From: Actinomadura rupiterrae
GTDB taxonomy: Bacteria > Actinomycetota > Actinomycetes > Streptosporangiales > Streptosporangiaceae
Direction: 5' to 3'
Assembly: GCF_024172125.1 (NCBI RefSeq)
Contig: NZ_JAMZEA010000014.1
Span: 62,001 to 126,000, forward strand
DNA length: 64,000 nt
Position numbers and translations under genes: made by a program. Below the pieces are notes generated by a model that saw nothing but the letters and a program-made list of their open reading frames with translations, ran no database searches and was not told where the DNA came from. Positions 42,114 through 50,487 of the stretch are shown one piece after another; positions within the stretch are counted from its first letter, which is position 1; each line of letters begins with the position of its first letter.

Positions 42114-44150
42114 ATGCCCCTCGACAATCCGAAGGCACGGTTCGACTCGGCGCTCCCGCAGTCCGAGGCGTGGGCGGCTCCGCTGCGCGACCTCATCGAC
42201 GCACGCCACACCCGCGAAGCTCGGGCCGGTCTCGTCCGGCACCTGGCGGGGTTCTCGGGCCCGCGCCCGTCCCAGAAGTGGCGGCGGACGTGCGCGTCCC
42301 TGGCCGAGGGCGCTGGGGCCGTGGGCGCTCTTGCCGCGTCCCTGCACGTTCTCGCGACCGAGCAAGCGCCGTTCGGGGCGGACGCGTATGACGGCGGCCA
42401 CGGTCACTTCGTCCATCCGGATCACAAGGCGCTGGCCTGCGGCGTGGTCTGGGCCGCCGCGCTGACCAGTGGCGCGAGCGCGGTGTCCGATCTGCACCGG
42501 CTCGTCCTGCTGACCGGGAACTTCAAGCAGTACGTCTCGTGGGACGCGATGCTGGCCGGCGCGACGCTCAACGCGCTCGGCGCGGTGGACGCCCCGGCCG
42601 GGCTGGAAGCCCTCAGTGACCTGGACCGGCGCATCCGCCACAAGACGCTGCGCAAGCAGTTCGACGCCGCGATCGAGACGGCCGCCGCCCGCCAGGGTGT
42701 CACGCGCCGCCAGTTGATCGAACGCGCCGTCCCCGATCACGGTTTGTCCCCCGGCGGCACCCTCACCCGCGAGGTCGGCGAGCACCGCGTCACCCTTGCG
42801 ATCGAGAACGCCACGACCGTCCGTCTGAGTTACGCCGCGCCCGGCGAGCAGCCACGCCGTACTGCGCCCGCAGCCATCAAGGACGCGCCGGAGCTCGGCG
42901 CGTTGAAGTCCTTGGCCAAGGAGGTTCGCGGTGCGTTGACCGTCGAGCGCCGCCGCATCGAGGCGCTGATGTCCGCCACCGATGCCGAGTGGCCGTACGA
43001 GGAATGGGCCCGGCACTATCGCGACCACCCGCTGGTCGGCGTCATCGCTCGCGCCCTGATCTGGGAGTTCGAGGACGAGACGGGCGAGTGGCACGCCGCC
43101 CTCCCCGGCGACAGCCCCGGCACGCCGCTCCATGCCCTGCCTGCGTCAGACGCGCCCGCCGCCTCGGACGACGCACCGACCGGCGACGTGTCAGCGGTGG
43201 CCGGGGACGCGCCGATCGGCGGCGGGGGCGATGCGTCCGGTGGCGGGTTGCGGGTGCGGTTGTGGCATCCGGTTCGCCGGACGCCTGATGAGATCCGGGC
43301 CTGGCGGACGACGATCACCGACAGGGAGATCCGCCAGCCGTTCAAGCAGGCCTTCCGGGAGATCTACCTGCTCACACCCGCCGAGGAGGCGACCGGGACG
43401 TACTCGAATCGCCTCGCCGGCCACATCGTCCACTACAACCGCTTCTACGCGCTGACCAAGGAACGCGGCTGGCGGTCCAACTACCTCGGGCCCCACTACG
43501 CCGGGGCGTTCGGTGAAGCGCGCGGGACCTTCGACGACGGCCGCTGGGAAGCGGTCTTCGACCATGTCCCGGCGACGGATGCGTTCGACGTGGCTCCCGA
43601 ACACGCGTCCACCGACCAGGTGAGGTTCCGGCGGCGCGCGGGCAAGGGCTGGGCGGAGGCCGAGCTGGCCGATGTCCCGCAGGTCGTGTTCAGCGAGGCG
43701 ATGCGCGATGCGGACCTGTTCGTCGGCGTCACCTCGATCGCCGCCGACCCCGACTGGCTCGACCACGGCGACGACCGTTTCGCCGGATACTGGCGGACGA
43801 CGGCGTTCGGTGAGCTGACCGACAGCGCCCGCACCCGCAGGGCCGCGCTCGAACGGATCGTCCCGCGCCTGAAGATCGCCGACCGCTGCGAGCTGCACGA
43901 CCGCTACCTGCGAGTCCGCGGCGACCTGCGCACCTACAAGATCCATCTGGGGTCGGCGAACATCCTCATGGAGCCCGACGACAGTTACCTGTGCATCGTC
44001 CAGGGCAAGAGCACGGGCGCGGGACGCGTCTTCCTGCCCTTCGAGGACGAGCGCCTGTCGCTGATCCTCAGCAAGGCCGCCCTGCTGGCCGCCGACTCCC
44101 GGATCGACGACACCTCGATCCTGGCCCAGATCACCCGGGGGGCGCGATGA
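42114..44150 (+). CDS. DUF4132 (MolR-like) domain protein
   Basis: The 678-residue protein has helical repeat-like N-terminal regions. The C-terminal half carries the DUF4132 block: EEATGTYSNRLAGHIVHYNR, FYALTKERGWRSNYLGPHYA, then FGEARGTFDDGRWEAVFDHV and a C-terminal LKIADRCELHDRYLRVRGDL, RTYKIHLGSANILMEPDDSY. Many relatives carry a WGR domain, which is not visible here. A repetitive Asp/Ala linker (DAPAASDDAPTGDV, near residues 340-380) separates the halves. Function unknown; the family is linked by annotation to molybdate metabolism without proof. The start is ATG 42114. It forms a coupled pair with the next gene (ATGA). Confidence 0.78.
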   Translation: MPLDNPKARFDSALPQSEAWAAPLRDLIDARHTREARAGLVRHLAGFSGPRPSQKWRRTCASLAEGAGAVGALAASLHVLATEQAPFGADAYDGGHGHFVHPDHKALACGVVWAAALTSGASAVSDLHRLVLLTGNFKQYVSWDAMLAGATLNALGAVDAPAGLEALSDLDRRIRHKTLRKQFDAAIETAAARQGVTRRQLIERAVPDHGLSPGGTLTREVGEHRVTLAIENATTVRLSYAAPGEQPRRTAPAAIKDAPELGALKSLAKEVRGALTVERRRIEALMSATDAEWPYEEWARHYRDHPLVGVIARALIWEFEDETGEWHAALPGDSPGTPLHALPASDAPAASDDAPTGDVSAVAGDAPIGGGGDASGGGLRVRLWHPVRRTPDEIRAWRTTITDREIRQPFKQAFREIYLLTPAEEATGTYSNRLAGHIVHYNRFYALTKERGWRSNYLGPHYAGAFGEARGTFDDGRWEAVFDHVPATDAFDVAPEHASTDQVRFRRRAGKGWAEAELADVPQVVFSEAMRDADLFVGVTSIAADPDWLDHGDDRFAGYWRTTAFGELTDSARTRRAALERIVPRLKIADRCELHDRYLRVRGDLRTYKIHLGSANILMEPDDSYLCIVQGKSTGAGRVFLPFEDERLSLILSKAALLAADSRIDDTSILAQITRGAR

Positions 44151-44539
44151 CCGCCGTCACCTTCCGCGACGAGAGCGCTGGTGGCGCGTCCCTGGCCGAG
44201 TTCCAGGTCACCGGGCTGCCCGCCTCGATGACCGTCCGGGAGTTGATCCGGCTCCGCGTCCGCGAGGAGGTCGCCCGGCACAACGCAAGGCCCACGAACC
44301 GCTTCAACGGCCTGGTCAGGCCGGACGACGCCGAGATCGAGCTGAACGGATACCGCCTGCGCGAGCCCCGCGTCCTCGACTGGGAACGCCAGGCGGACAT
44401 CGCCGAGGAGTCGTTCCGGCGCAACGGCTTCTTCATGCTGGCCGGGGACCGCCAGATCGACGACCTCGACGAGTCCGTCGACCTGACCGCGAACCCCGAC
44501 CTGGTGTTCATCAAACTCCTGCCACTAGCCGGAGGCTGA
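44147..44539 (+). CDS. Small conserved partner of the DUF4132 gene
   Basis: The 130-residue protein is not assigned to a family. It has an N-terminal beta-like region (AVTFRDESAGGASLAEFQVT, GLPASMTVRELIRLRVREEV) that resembles a ubiquitin-like or TGS-type pattern, and a C-terminal LAGDRQIDDLDESVDL, VFIKLLPLAGG ending in Gly-Gly. The Gly-Gly C-terminus and beta-grasp-like layout are reminiscent of small protein modifiers, but no E1-like gene is adjacent. The ATG overlaps the DUF4132 stop by 4 bp, so the two are translationally coupled. Confidence 0.7.
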   Translation: MTAVTFRDESAGGASLAEFQVTGLPASMTVRELIRLRVREEVARHNARPTNRFNGLVRPDDAEIELNGYRLREPRVLDWERQADIAEESFRRNGFFMLAGDRQIDDLDESVDLTANPDLVFIKLLPLAGG

Positions 44540-44620
44540 CCACTCAGACGGCGTCACTCGCCGGGGGCTGACCGCTCAGAGGACGCCGCTCGACGGCGGC
44601 TGACGGCTCAGAGCGCATCC
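44525..44620. repeat. Three 32-bp tandem repeats spanning two convergent stop codons
   Basis: Units at 44525, 44557 and 44589 (CTMGSCGGNGGCTGACSRCTCAGA...) repeat with an exact 32-bp period. Unit 1 holds the TGA of the plus-strand gene (44537-44539) and unit 3 holds the TGA of the minus-strand decarboxylase (44610-44608). Every unit contains GCTGAC and CTCAG, that is, a stop codon on each strand. Confidence 0.85.
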
Positions 44621-47277
44621 GAGTAGAGAACGGAGAGGAAGCGAATCAGAAGAGCCTCTCGGGTGGCGGGCGGGAGCGCGTTCAGGACGGTGTTGACGAA
44701 GGCCATCTCCGGCTCGCCGGGACCGTCCAGCTCGACGCCGACGGCTTGGAGGAGGCCGGCGAATTCGGCGTCGGTCATGGCGTCCAGGTCGAGGGCCTGC
44801 AGCGCGTCGACCAGGTCGGACGGGACGTCCGGCGGGCCTGCCTCGCGCGCGGCCTCGGCGGCCTCGGCGAGCGCCGCCAGCAGGGCCTCGACGTCGGTGA
44901 CGCCGGTCAGCGTGAAGTGCAGGTTGGCCGGAATCCCCTGGTAGCCGAGCTGCGGCTGGAAGAACCAGCCGCGCGCGCGGGCCTCGTCGGCGAGGACGAA
45001 GACGTCCAGCGCGGGATCGTCGGAGGTCACCGCGACGAGCGGGACGGCCGGATCGCCGAGCACCCGGAGACCGGGGATCGCCGCGACGCCCTCGCGCAGC
45101 CGGTCGGCCGCCGCCATCGCGGACGCGGCCAGCTCGCGGTATCCGTCCGCGCCGAGCGTCCGCAGCGTCGCCCAGGCCGCGGCGAGCGGACCCGCACTGC
45201 GGCTGCTCTGCACGGTCGCATTGATCACCGTGTAGCCGGGCCATTCGGCGGACGCGTAGTAGGCGCGTCGGCGCAACGCCTCGTCCGCGAACAGCACGAC
45301 CGATGCCCCCTTCGGCGCGTACCCGTACTTGTGCAGGTCACAAGACAGAGACGTGACGCCCGGCACGGACAAATCGAACGGCGGGACGTCGCGTCCCTGC
45401 TCGCGCAGCCACGGCAGAACCCAACCGCCGACGCACGCGTCCACGTGGCAGAGCACTCCCGCGTCGGCAGCGATCGCAGCGATCTCCTCGACCGGGTCCA
45501 TGACGCCCTGCGGGTAGGACGGCGCGGAGCAGACAACCAGGATGGTCCGCGGCGTGATCGCATCGCGCACGGCATCCGGATCCGCGCGGAACGTCTCGGG
45601 ATCGACCGGGACGGTCACCACGTCCACGCCAAGATAGTGCGCCGCCTTCCGAAACGCCGGATGCGCAGTCGCCGGCACAACAATCTCCCCCCGCCCCTGT
45701 CCAAGCGCCCCTGGCCCCAACACCTCCGGCCCGCTCACCCCCAACGGGCCCGCCCCAAGACCAGACGAACCAGCACCGGACGAACCCCGCCCGGCCACAC
45801 CCACGCCAGACACGCCCGGCCCGGACGCGCCAGGGCCGAACGTGTCAGGCCCGGACGGGCCAGGACCGGACGCATCCAGGCTGGGCGCACCCGGGCCGGA
45901 CGTGCCAGGGCCGGACTGGGCCGCGAGAGGGTGAGGTGCGGCTGCTTCCCGTTCGGGATGCAGGTTCGCGGGAGGCCGGGGCGCGGCTGGCTGCGACACG
46001 TGCAACTCGGGTGCGCGCGATTCCACCGCAGGAGGCCGCGACACAGGCAGCGGAGACACGTGCGTCTGGGACGCGTGCGCGTCCAGCACGTCCGGCTCCG
46101 GCACATGCGACTGAGGTGCGCGCGGCTGCGGTGCGGGAGGGTGCGGCACCTGCGACTGAGACACGGGTGGCGCGGACACGTGCGTCTGGGACGCGTGCGT
46201 CTGGGACGCGTGCGCGTCCAGCACGTCCGGCTCCGGCACATGCGACTGGAGTGCGCGCGGTTCCGGTACGGGAGGCTGCGGCACCTGCAGCTGAGACACG
46301 GGCAGCGGAGACACGTGCGTCTGGGACGCGTGCGCGTCCGGCTCCGGCACGTGCGACTGAGGTGCGCGCGGCTGCGGTGCGGGAGGTTGCGGTGCGGGAG
46401 GTTGCGGCACCTGCGGTTGAGAGACGGGTAGCGGAGAAACGTGCGGCTGGGACCCGGTTGGCTCGGCTCCGGGTGGCTGGGGTGCGGGGGGCCGGGACGT
46501 GATGGTTCGTGCGTCTCGGGCTGCCTTGACGGCGAGCATGATCGACTCGGTGCCGCCGCTGGTGAAGATGCCGGGCGTGGACGCGTCGCCGCCGAGGCGT
46601 GACGCGACGGCCGCGACGATCTGGCGCTCCAGCGCGACGATGCTGGGGAACGCGGTCGGGTCCAGGCAGTTGACCTCCAGCAGCTCGCGATGCGCGGTCG
46701 CTGCGAGGTCGTGCACGGCGTCCCGTCCAGTGTCATAGACGTAGGCCGTGACCCGGCCGCCGCGTACGGGCAGATCCGCTTCGCGAAGGCGCGCGAGTTC
46801 AGCGAGAACCTCGGTCGCCGAACGTCCAGCCTCGGGCAACGCCGTCCCAACGGAATTGGTTTCACCCGAGACGGTCTCACCTGAAACTGACTCAGCGGAG
46901 ACCGTCTCACGCGAGACAGATCCCATCGAGACCACCTCGCTCGGGACGGGTTCAGATGAGACAGTTCCGCTGGAGACAGACTCGTTCGAGACCATCCCGT
47001 CCGAGACGGGTTCATCTGAGACAGTCCCGTTCGGGACGAGCCCAGTAGGTGCGGCCCTGTCGGGAACCGGTTCCGATGCGACGGTTTCGCCCAGGATGGG
47101 CTCGGACGCCACGAGCTCGGTCGGGACGGGCTCGGTTGTGATCGCGCTCGAAGGGGTGGGATCAGGTGAGACCGTCTCGGACGAGACCGTCTCAGCTGAG
47201 ATGGAAACCGGTGGGGTTGTCTCGCGAGAGAAGGTCTCAGGCGAGACAGTCTCGGGTGGGTCGGATTCAGGCGGCAT
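44608..47277 (-). CDS. PLP-dependent decarboxylase/lyase (S1P lyase-like) with large repeat insertion
   Basis: The 889-residue protein has a group II PLP fold of the sphingosine-1-phosphate-lyase-like type: NCLDPTAFPSIVALERQIVA, FTSGGTESIMLAVKAARDAR, VVPATAHPAFRKAAHYLGVD, GVLCHVDACVGGWVLPW and the PLP lysine in SLSCDLHKYGYAPKG (K650). Residues 1-150 are a disordered (V/T)S-x-ET repeat extension. Residues 261-529 are a Pro/Gln/His then Gly/Pro repeat insert in the middle of the catalytic domain, right after the TSGGTES helix. Family members have only a short loop there. The ATG overlaps the MFS transporter stop by 11 bp, so uptake or export and decarboxylation may be linked. The substrate could be an amino acid or a phospho-aldol compound. 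Confidence 0.82.
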   Translation of the reverse strand: MPPESDPPETVSPETFSRETTPPVSISAETVSSETVSPDPTPSSAITTEPVPTELVASEPILGETVASEPVPDRAAPTGLVPNGTVSDEPVSDGMVSNESVSSGTVSSEPVPSEVVSMGSVSRETVSAESVSGETVSGETNSVGTALPEAGRSATEVLAELARLREADLPVRGGRVTAYVYDTGRDAVHDLAATAHRELLEVNCLDPTAFPSIVALERQIVAAVASRLGGDASTPGIFTSGGTESIMLAVKAARDARTITSRPPAPQPPGAEPTGSQPHVSPLPVSQPQVPQPPAPQPPAPQPRAPQSHVPEPDAHASQTHVSPLPVSQLQVPQPPVPEPRALQSHVPEPDVLDAHASQTHASQTHVSAPPVSQSQVPHPPAPQPRAPQSHVPEPDVLDAHASQTHVSPLPVSRPPAVESRAPELHVSQPAAPRPPANLHPEREAAAPHPLAAQSGPGTSGPGAPSLDASGPGPSGPDTFGPGASGPGVSGVGVAGRGSSGAGSSGLGAGPLGVSGPEVLGPGALGQGRGEIVVPATAHPAFRKAAHYLGVDVVTVPVDPETFRADPDAVRDAITPRTILVVCSAPSYPQGVMDPVEEIAAIAADAGVLCHVDACVGGWVLPWLREQGRDVPPFDLSVPGVTSLSCDLHKYGYAPKGASVVLFADEALRRRAYYASAEWPGYTVINATVQSSRSAGPLAAAWATLRTLGADGYRELAASAMAAADRLREGVAAIPGLRVLGDPAVPLVAVTSDDPALDVFVLADEARARGWFFQPQLGYQGIPANLHFTLTGVTDVEALLAALAEAAEAAREAGPPDVPSDLVDALQALDLDAMTDAEFAGLLQAVGVELDGPGEPEMAFVNTVLNALPPATREALLIRFLSVLYSDAL
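45691..46497 (-). repeat. 807-bp in-frame repeat insertion in the PLP enzyme gene
   Basis: The first two thirds hold about 3.5 copies of a 40-residue unit (SPLPVSQxQVPQPPAPQPRA, PQSHVPEPDVLDAHASQTHV). The last third encodes a GPG/GPGASGPGVSG collagen-like repeat. G and T are strongly skewed between the two strands compared with the flanking enzyme sequence. Confidence 0.85.
46828..47277 (-). repeat. N-terminal ETVS-type repeats of the PLP enzyme
   Basis: About 150 residues are built from degenerate five- to six-residue units such as SGETVS, SAETVS, SEPVPS and SDEPVS, encoded by short tandem GAGACSGTCTCR-like units. GAGACCGTCTC-type palindromes recur along the stretch. Confidence 0.7.
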
Positions 47278-48610
47278 CGGGCAGGGGCTCCCTGGTCGGT
47301 TGGTGGGCGGCGGCGAGGCTCCGGTAGGCCAGCAGCATCGGGACGCTCAGCAGCAGGAGGGCGGCCGGGACCAGGGTGTATCCCCCGGTCAGTCCGGTCA
47401 GCGCGGAGCCCGGCTGCCGGACCGGCGCGTCCAGGTCGGACGAGTGGAACGACGTCACCGCGAGGATCAGCGCGAATACACCCGGGCCGAGGGCCATCGC
47501 GCCGGTCTCGGCGGCTGTCCAGATGCCGGTGAACGCGCCGGACTGCGCCTGTCCGGTGCGTCCGGCATCAGCTCGGACGGTCTCGGGCAGCAGCGACAAT
47601 GGCAGCAGTTGCAGTGCGGCGTAGCAAACGCCGACCAGAGCCGTCAGCACGAGGACGAGCGCTCTCGATCCGGACGTGATGGCGGGCATCAGCGCGGCGT
47701 CCGCCGCGGCGAACAGGGCGACCGCGGCCAGGTAGCAGCCCACGTGTCCGTATCGCGCGGCCAGTCTCCGCCACAGCGGGACGGCGAACGCGCTCGGCCC
47801 GACCATGCACACGAACATGACCGAGGTCAGGCCGTGGTCGTCCAGCCGGTACACCGCTATGTAGGGCGCTCCGGCCAGCATCACCGCGACGGCGAGGGAC
47901 TGCGTGGCGAACGCGCCGAGCAGCGCGAAGAACGGGCGGTTGCCTCGGGCTGCGCGGAGCGCGGCGACCAGGCCGAGTGGGCGCGGACCCGGACGCGCCG
48001 GAATCCAGCGCGTGGCGAGTGCGCTGACCACCATCGCCGCGCCCATGAGAAGCCCGACTGTCACGCCCATGACGGCGTGCCCGCCGCGTCCTCCCCCGGC
48101 TGCGTCCGACAGCGCGGGGGCCGCACCGCCGGCGAGGAGGATCCCGACCGTCAGGCAGACGATCCGCCACGCCATCGCGCGGCCCCGTTCGGCGGGAACC
48201 TCGGAGATTTCGGCGGGCAGCGCGACGTAGGGAACCTGGAAGCAGGCGAACGCACTGGCCGCGAGCAGGAACGCCACTCCACACCAAGCTGCGGCGAACC
48301 CCGCTCCCCCGATGGGCGCAGCGAACATGGCGGCGAACAGCGGCGGCAGGCTCAGCGCCCCGATCAGCAGCAGCCGAGTGCGGCGCCCCGTGCGGACGGC
48401 CTCCCGGTCGCTCGCAGCCCCGACAACCGGGTTGAGCAGGACATCCCAAGCCTTGGGGACGACCAGCACGGCGCCCGCGATCCCTGCGGCAACGCCCATG
48501 ACGTCGGTCAGGTAGTAGAGGAGGAGCAGTCCGGGCACGGCCGAGAACACGCCCGTCCCCACCGAGCCGATCCCGTAGCCAAGCAGCCGCCGCCGCGACA
48601 GCCGACTCAC
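47267..48610 (-). CDS. MFS/GPH-type transporter
   Basis: This is a 447-residue transporter with about 12 membrane helices. It begins LSRRRLLGYGIGSVGTGVFS, with VPKAWDVLLNPVVGAASDRE resembling the GPH (sugar:cation symporter) first-loop motif. Other visible segments are LPPLFAAMFAAPIGGAGFAA and MLAGAPYIAVYRLDDHGL. I chose the GTG at 48610 because the conserved region starts there. Upstream in-frame sequence (coding RERHRTNDPSAPFCF...) is a decayed copy of the TetR gene end and not part of this protein. It is co-transcribed with the PLP enzyme. Confidence 0.8.
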   Translation of the reverse strand: MSRLSRRRLLGYGIGSVGTGVFSAVPGLLLLYYLTDVMGVAAGIAGAVLVVPKAWDVLLNPVVGAASDREAVRTGRRTRLLLIGALSLPPLFAAMFAAPIGGAGFAAAWCGVAFLLAASAFACFQVPYVALPAEISEVPAERGRAMAWRIVCLTVGILLAGGAAPALSDAAGGGRGGHAVMGVTVGLLMGAAMVVSALATRWIPARPGPRPLGLVAALRAARGNRPFFALLGAFATQSLAVAVMLAGAPYIAVYRLDDHGLTSVMFVCMVGPSAFAVPLWRRLAARYGHVGCYLAAVALFAAADAALMPAITSGSRALVLVLTALVGVCYAALQLLPLSLLPETVRADAGRTGQAQSGAFTGIWTAAETGAMALGPGVFALILAVTSFHSSDLDAPVRQPGSALTGLTGGYTLVPAALLLLSVPMLLAYRSLAAAHQPTREPLPDAA

Positions 48611-49357
48611 GCCCCGACTCCCAAGGACGCCCTCACCAGCCGTCCCGTGCGCCCCCGGAAGGAGACCAAAGCCGTCGCACCGTCCGCTACCGACCGCCGG
48701 CGCAGCGACCCGGTCACGACACAACTCCCAATGGCACAAGCGCCATGCGTCGCATCCAGCCCGGAACCAGATGAGCGCCTTCGCATCCGCTACTACTCGC
48801 CACGGCGGCAGGGCGAGCGGCAGGGACGCGGTCAACATGCGCCGCATACACAGCCGAAAGCAGAACGGCGCGCTCGGGTCGTTCGTCCGGTGCCGTTCGC
48901 GACCGATGCGGCAGGCCACTCATGGGGAGCAGCTGCGGGTGGCAGTCGCCTCGCATCGAGTGTGGACGCGGGGAGCAACCAGCGTGCTGGCATCGTCCAG
49001 GCCCGTTCGCCGCTGGGGCGCCAACTCGGGCATGGGAAGCGTTCTGGACGGTGGTAGCCGCGGGCTGCGAGCGCAACCGCAAGCTGAACAGCACGTCCGC
49101 GTCATCTGGTGCTGCTTGGCATCGGCGTGTGTGGACGGTCATGGGGAGCGGCTGACAGTGAAACTCATCTCTCACCACGTGTGGGCGCGGAGAAGGATCG
49201 GTGTGGTCGCGTCGTTCTGCGCGGTTCGCCGTAGGGGCGGCGGGGCGGGCGCGGGGAGCGTCCCGAGGGATGGCCGGCGTGGGCCGTAGGCGCGGCTGAA
49301 GGCGGATCGGCGCGGTCGCGTTGGCTGGGGTTGCTTGGTTTGGGGGCCAGGGGGTGG
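48611..49357. repeat. Degenerate 110-bp tandem array derived from the TetR 3' end
   Basis: No gene is credible in this 747-bp gap. It holds six decayed copies of the 3' end of the TetR gene at 49358-49951, with anchors at about 48744, 48837, 48949, 49058, 49168 and 49279 (true gene end 49389), mostly 109-112 bp apart. The clearest copy, near 48829-48905, still encodes RERHRTNDPSAPFCFRLCMR on the minus strand, against GERHRMDDPSALIRFRAHMR in the gene. Promoters for MFS must lie in or before the array. Confidence 0.75.
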
Positions 49358-49951
49358 TCATGGGGAGAGGCCTAGGGTGGCGGTTACCATGCGGCGCATG
49401 TGGGCGCGGAAGCGGATCAGGGCGCTCGGGTCGTCCATGCGGTGACGTTCGCCGTCGCCGCGCAGCACGCCGCCGCGCGCGAAACCGTGCGTGCACCAGA
49501 TGACGCTCCACACCAGGTACTCGATGTCGACATCGTCTCCGGCGGCCTTGCCGACGGCGTCCGCGACCATCTCCATCAGTGGCTGGACGTAGGCGTTCTC
49601 CAGGTGCGCGACGTCCGAGGCGTCCGATAGCCAGCGGTGCATCCACAGCGCCGGGATGTCGGGGTTGTCGGCGCAGAAGTCGACATACCGGTCGAGCAGG
49701 CGGAGCACGCCCGCGACGTCCGGGGTGATGTCCGCGGTCGCCTGCTCCAGGGCGGCGCGTTCCCGCTGGTGCGCCCGCTCCATGACGGCCAGGTACAGGT
49801 CCCGCTTGTTGCCGACGTGGTAGGCGACCGTGGCGATGTTCAGCCCGGCCGCCTCCGCGATGAACCGCGTGGACGTCCCGTCGAACCCCAGCTCGGCGAA
49901 GAGCCTGGTGGCGACCTCAAGAATCCGCTCACGCGCGGAGTCCCCGCTCAT
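49358..49951 (-). CDS. TetR-family regulator
   Basis: The 197-residue protein has a TetR helix-turn-helix (RILEVATRLFAELGFDGTST, RFIAEAAGLNIATVAYHVGN, KRDLYLAVMERAHQRE) and a C-terminal domain that is mainly helical. It lies upstream of the MFS/PLP pair on the same strand, but an array of degenerate copies of its own 3' end lies between. It may regulate this pair or itself. The effector is unknown. Confidence 0.88.
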   Translation of the reverse strand: MSGDSARERILEVATRLFAELGFDGTSTRFIAEAAGLNIATVAYHVGNKRDLYLAVMERAHQRERAALEQATADITPDVAGVLRLLDRYVDFCADNPDIPALWMHRWLSDASDVAHLENAYVQPLMEMVADAVGKAAGDDVDIEYLVWSVIWCTHGFARGGVLRGDGERHRMDDPSALIRFRAHMRRMVTATLGLSP

Positions 49952-50487
49952 GCCGCCAACCTAGAGCCCGATTACGGTCTCCGTCAATCACTTGATGGAG
50001 AGCCTCATGCAGGCGTTGGGGCGATCGATGCGGCTTCGGGCGGAGGTTCGGCTTGGGTGGCACGCGTCCGACTGGCTGGCTTTCCGCTCAGTGCTCGTTG
50101 GTCCGCGGGTGAACGTGCCGCGGGCCGTTGGTCGCCGTGAATCCCGGTTGGCGCGCGCCGGATCGCTTGGTAGGTGGCGTGCGGGTGGAAGTGGGCCAGC
50201 GCTTGGCCCGGGTGGCGGGGTCGGGTGGTTGCCGTGGGTCTGGTCTGTGGCTGGCGAACTGGTTCATCGGCGGCCTCCGGTGGGCGGAGGCTGGCGCGGT
50301 GGTGCGCGGGAGGGGGCGGGCGGCGTTCGCGAGCAGCTCGATGTTCGGAGGTGGGGCTCGGGAGGGTGTTGGCGGAGCAGGCGTGTGCGGGGCGGGCTGG
50401 GCGTTGGCGCAGAGCTGGTGGCGGCAGGGGTGTGCGGGGTGGGGCTGGGCGGCCGCGCGGGACTGGTGGCGGTTCCGCGGGGCGGGG
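49952..50487. other. Intergenic region with strong G bias on the plus strand
   Basis: This 536-bp stretch between the TetR start and the DinB stop has no recognisable gene. The plus strand is very G-rich and C-poor compared with the neighbours. A 47-bp imperfect tandem repeat lies at 50384-50473 (units beginning TGTGCGGGG...CTGGTGGCGG). It may be another decayed duplication tract at a gene end. Confidence 0.4.

Noticed and set aside
48611..48919. N-terminal extension of the MFS transporter up to 48919
   Set aside because: The extra residues match the C-terminus of the TetR protein, so they come from the duplication array. The conserved transporter begins at the GTG at 48610.
48714..49646. 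310-codon minus-strand frame in the gap downstream of the TetR gene
   Set aside because: It runs through decayed copies of the TetR gene end in a shifted frame. The product is repetitive Arg/Pro/His-rich with no domain.
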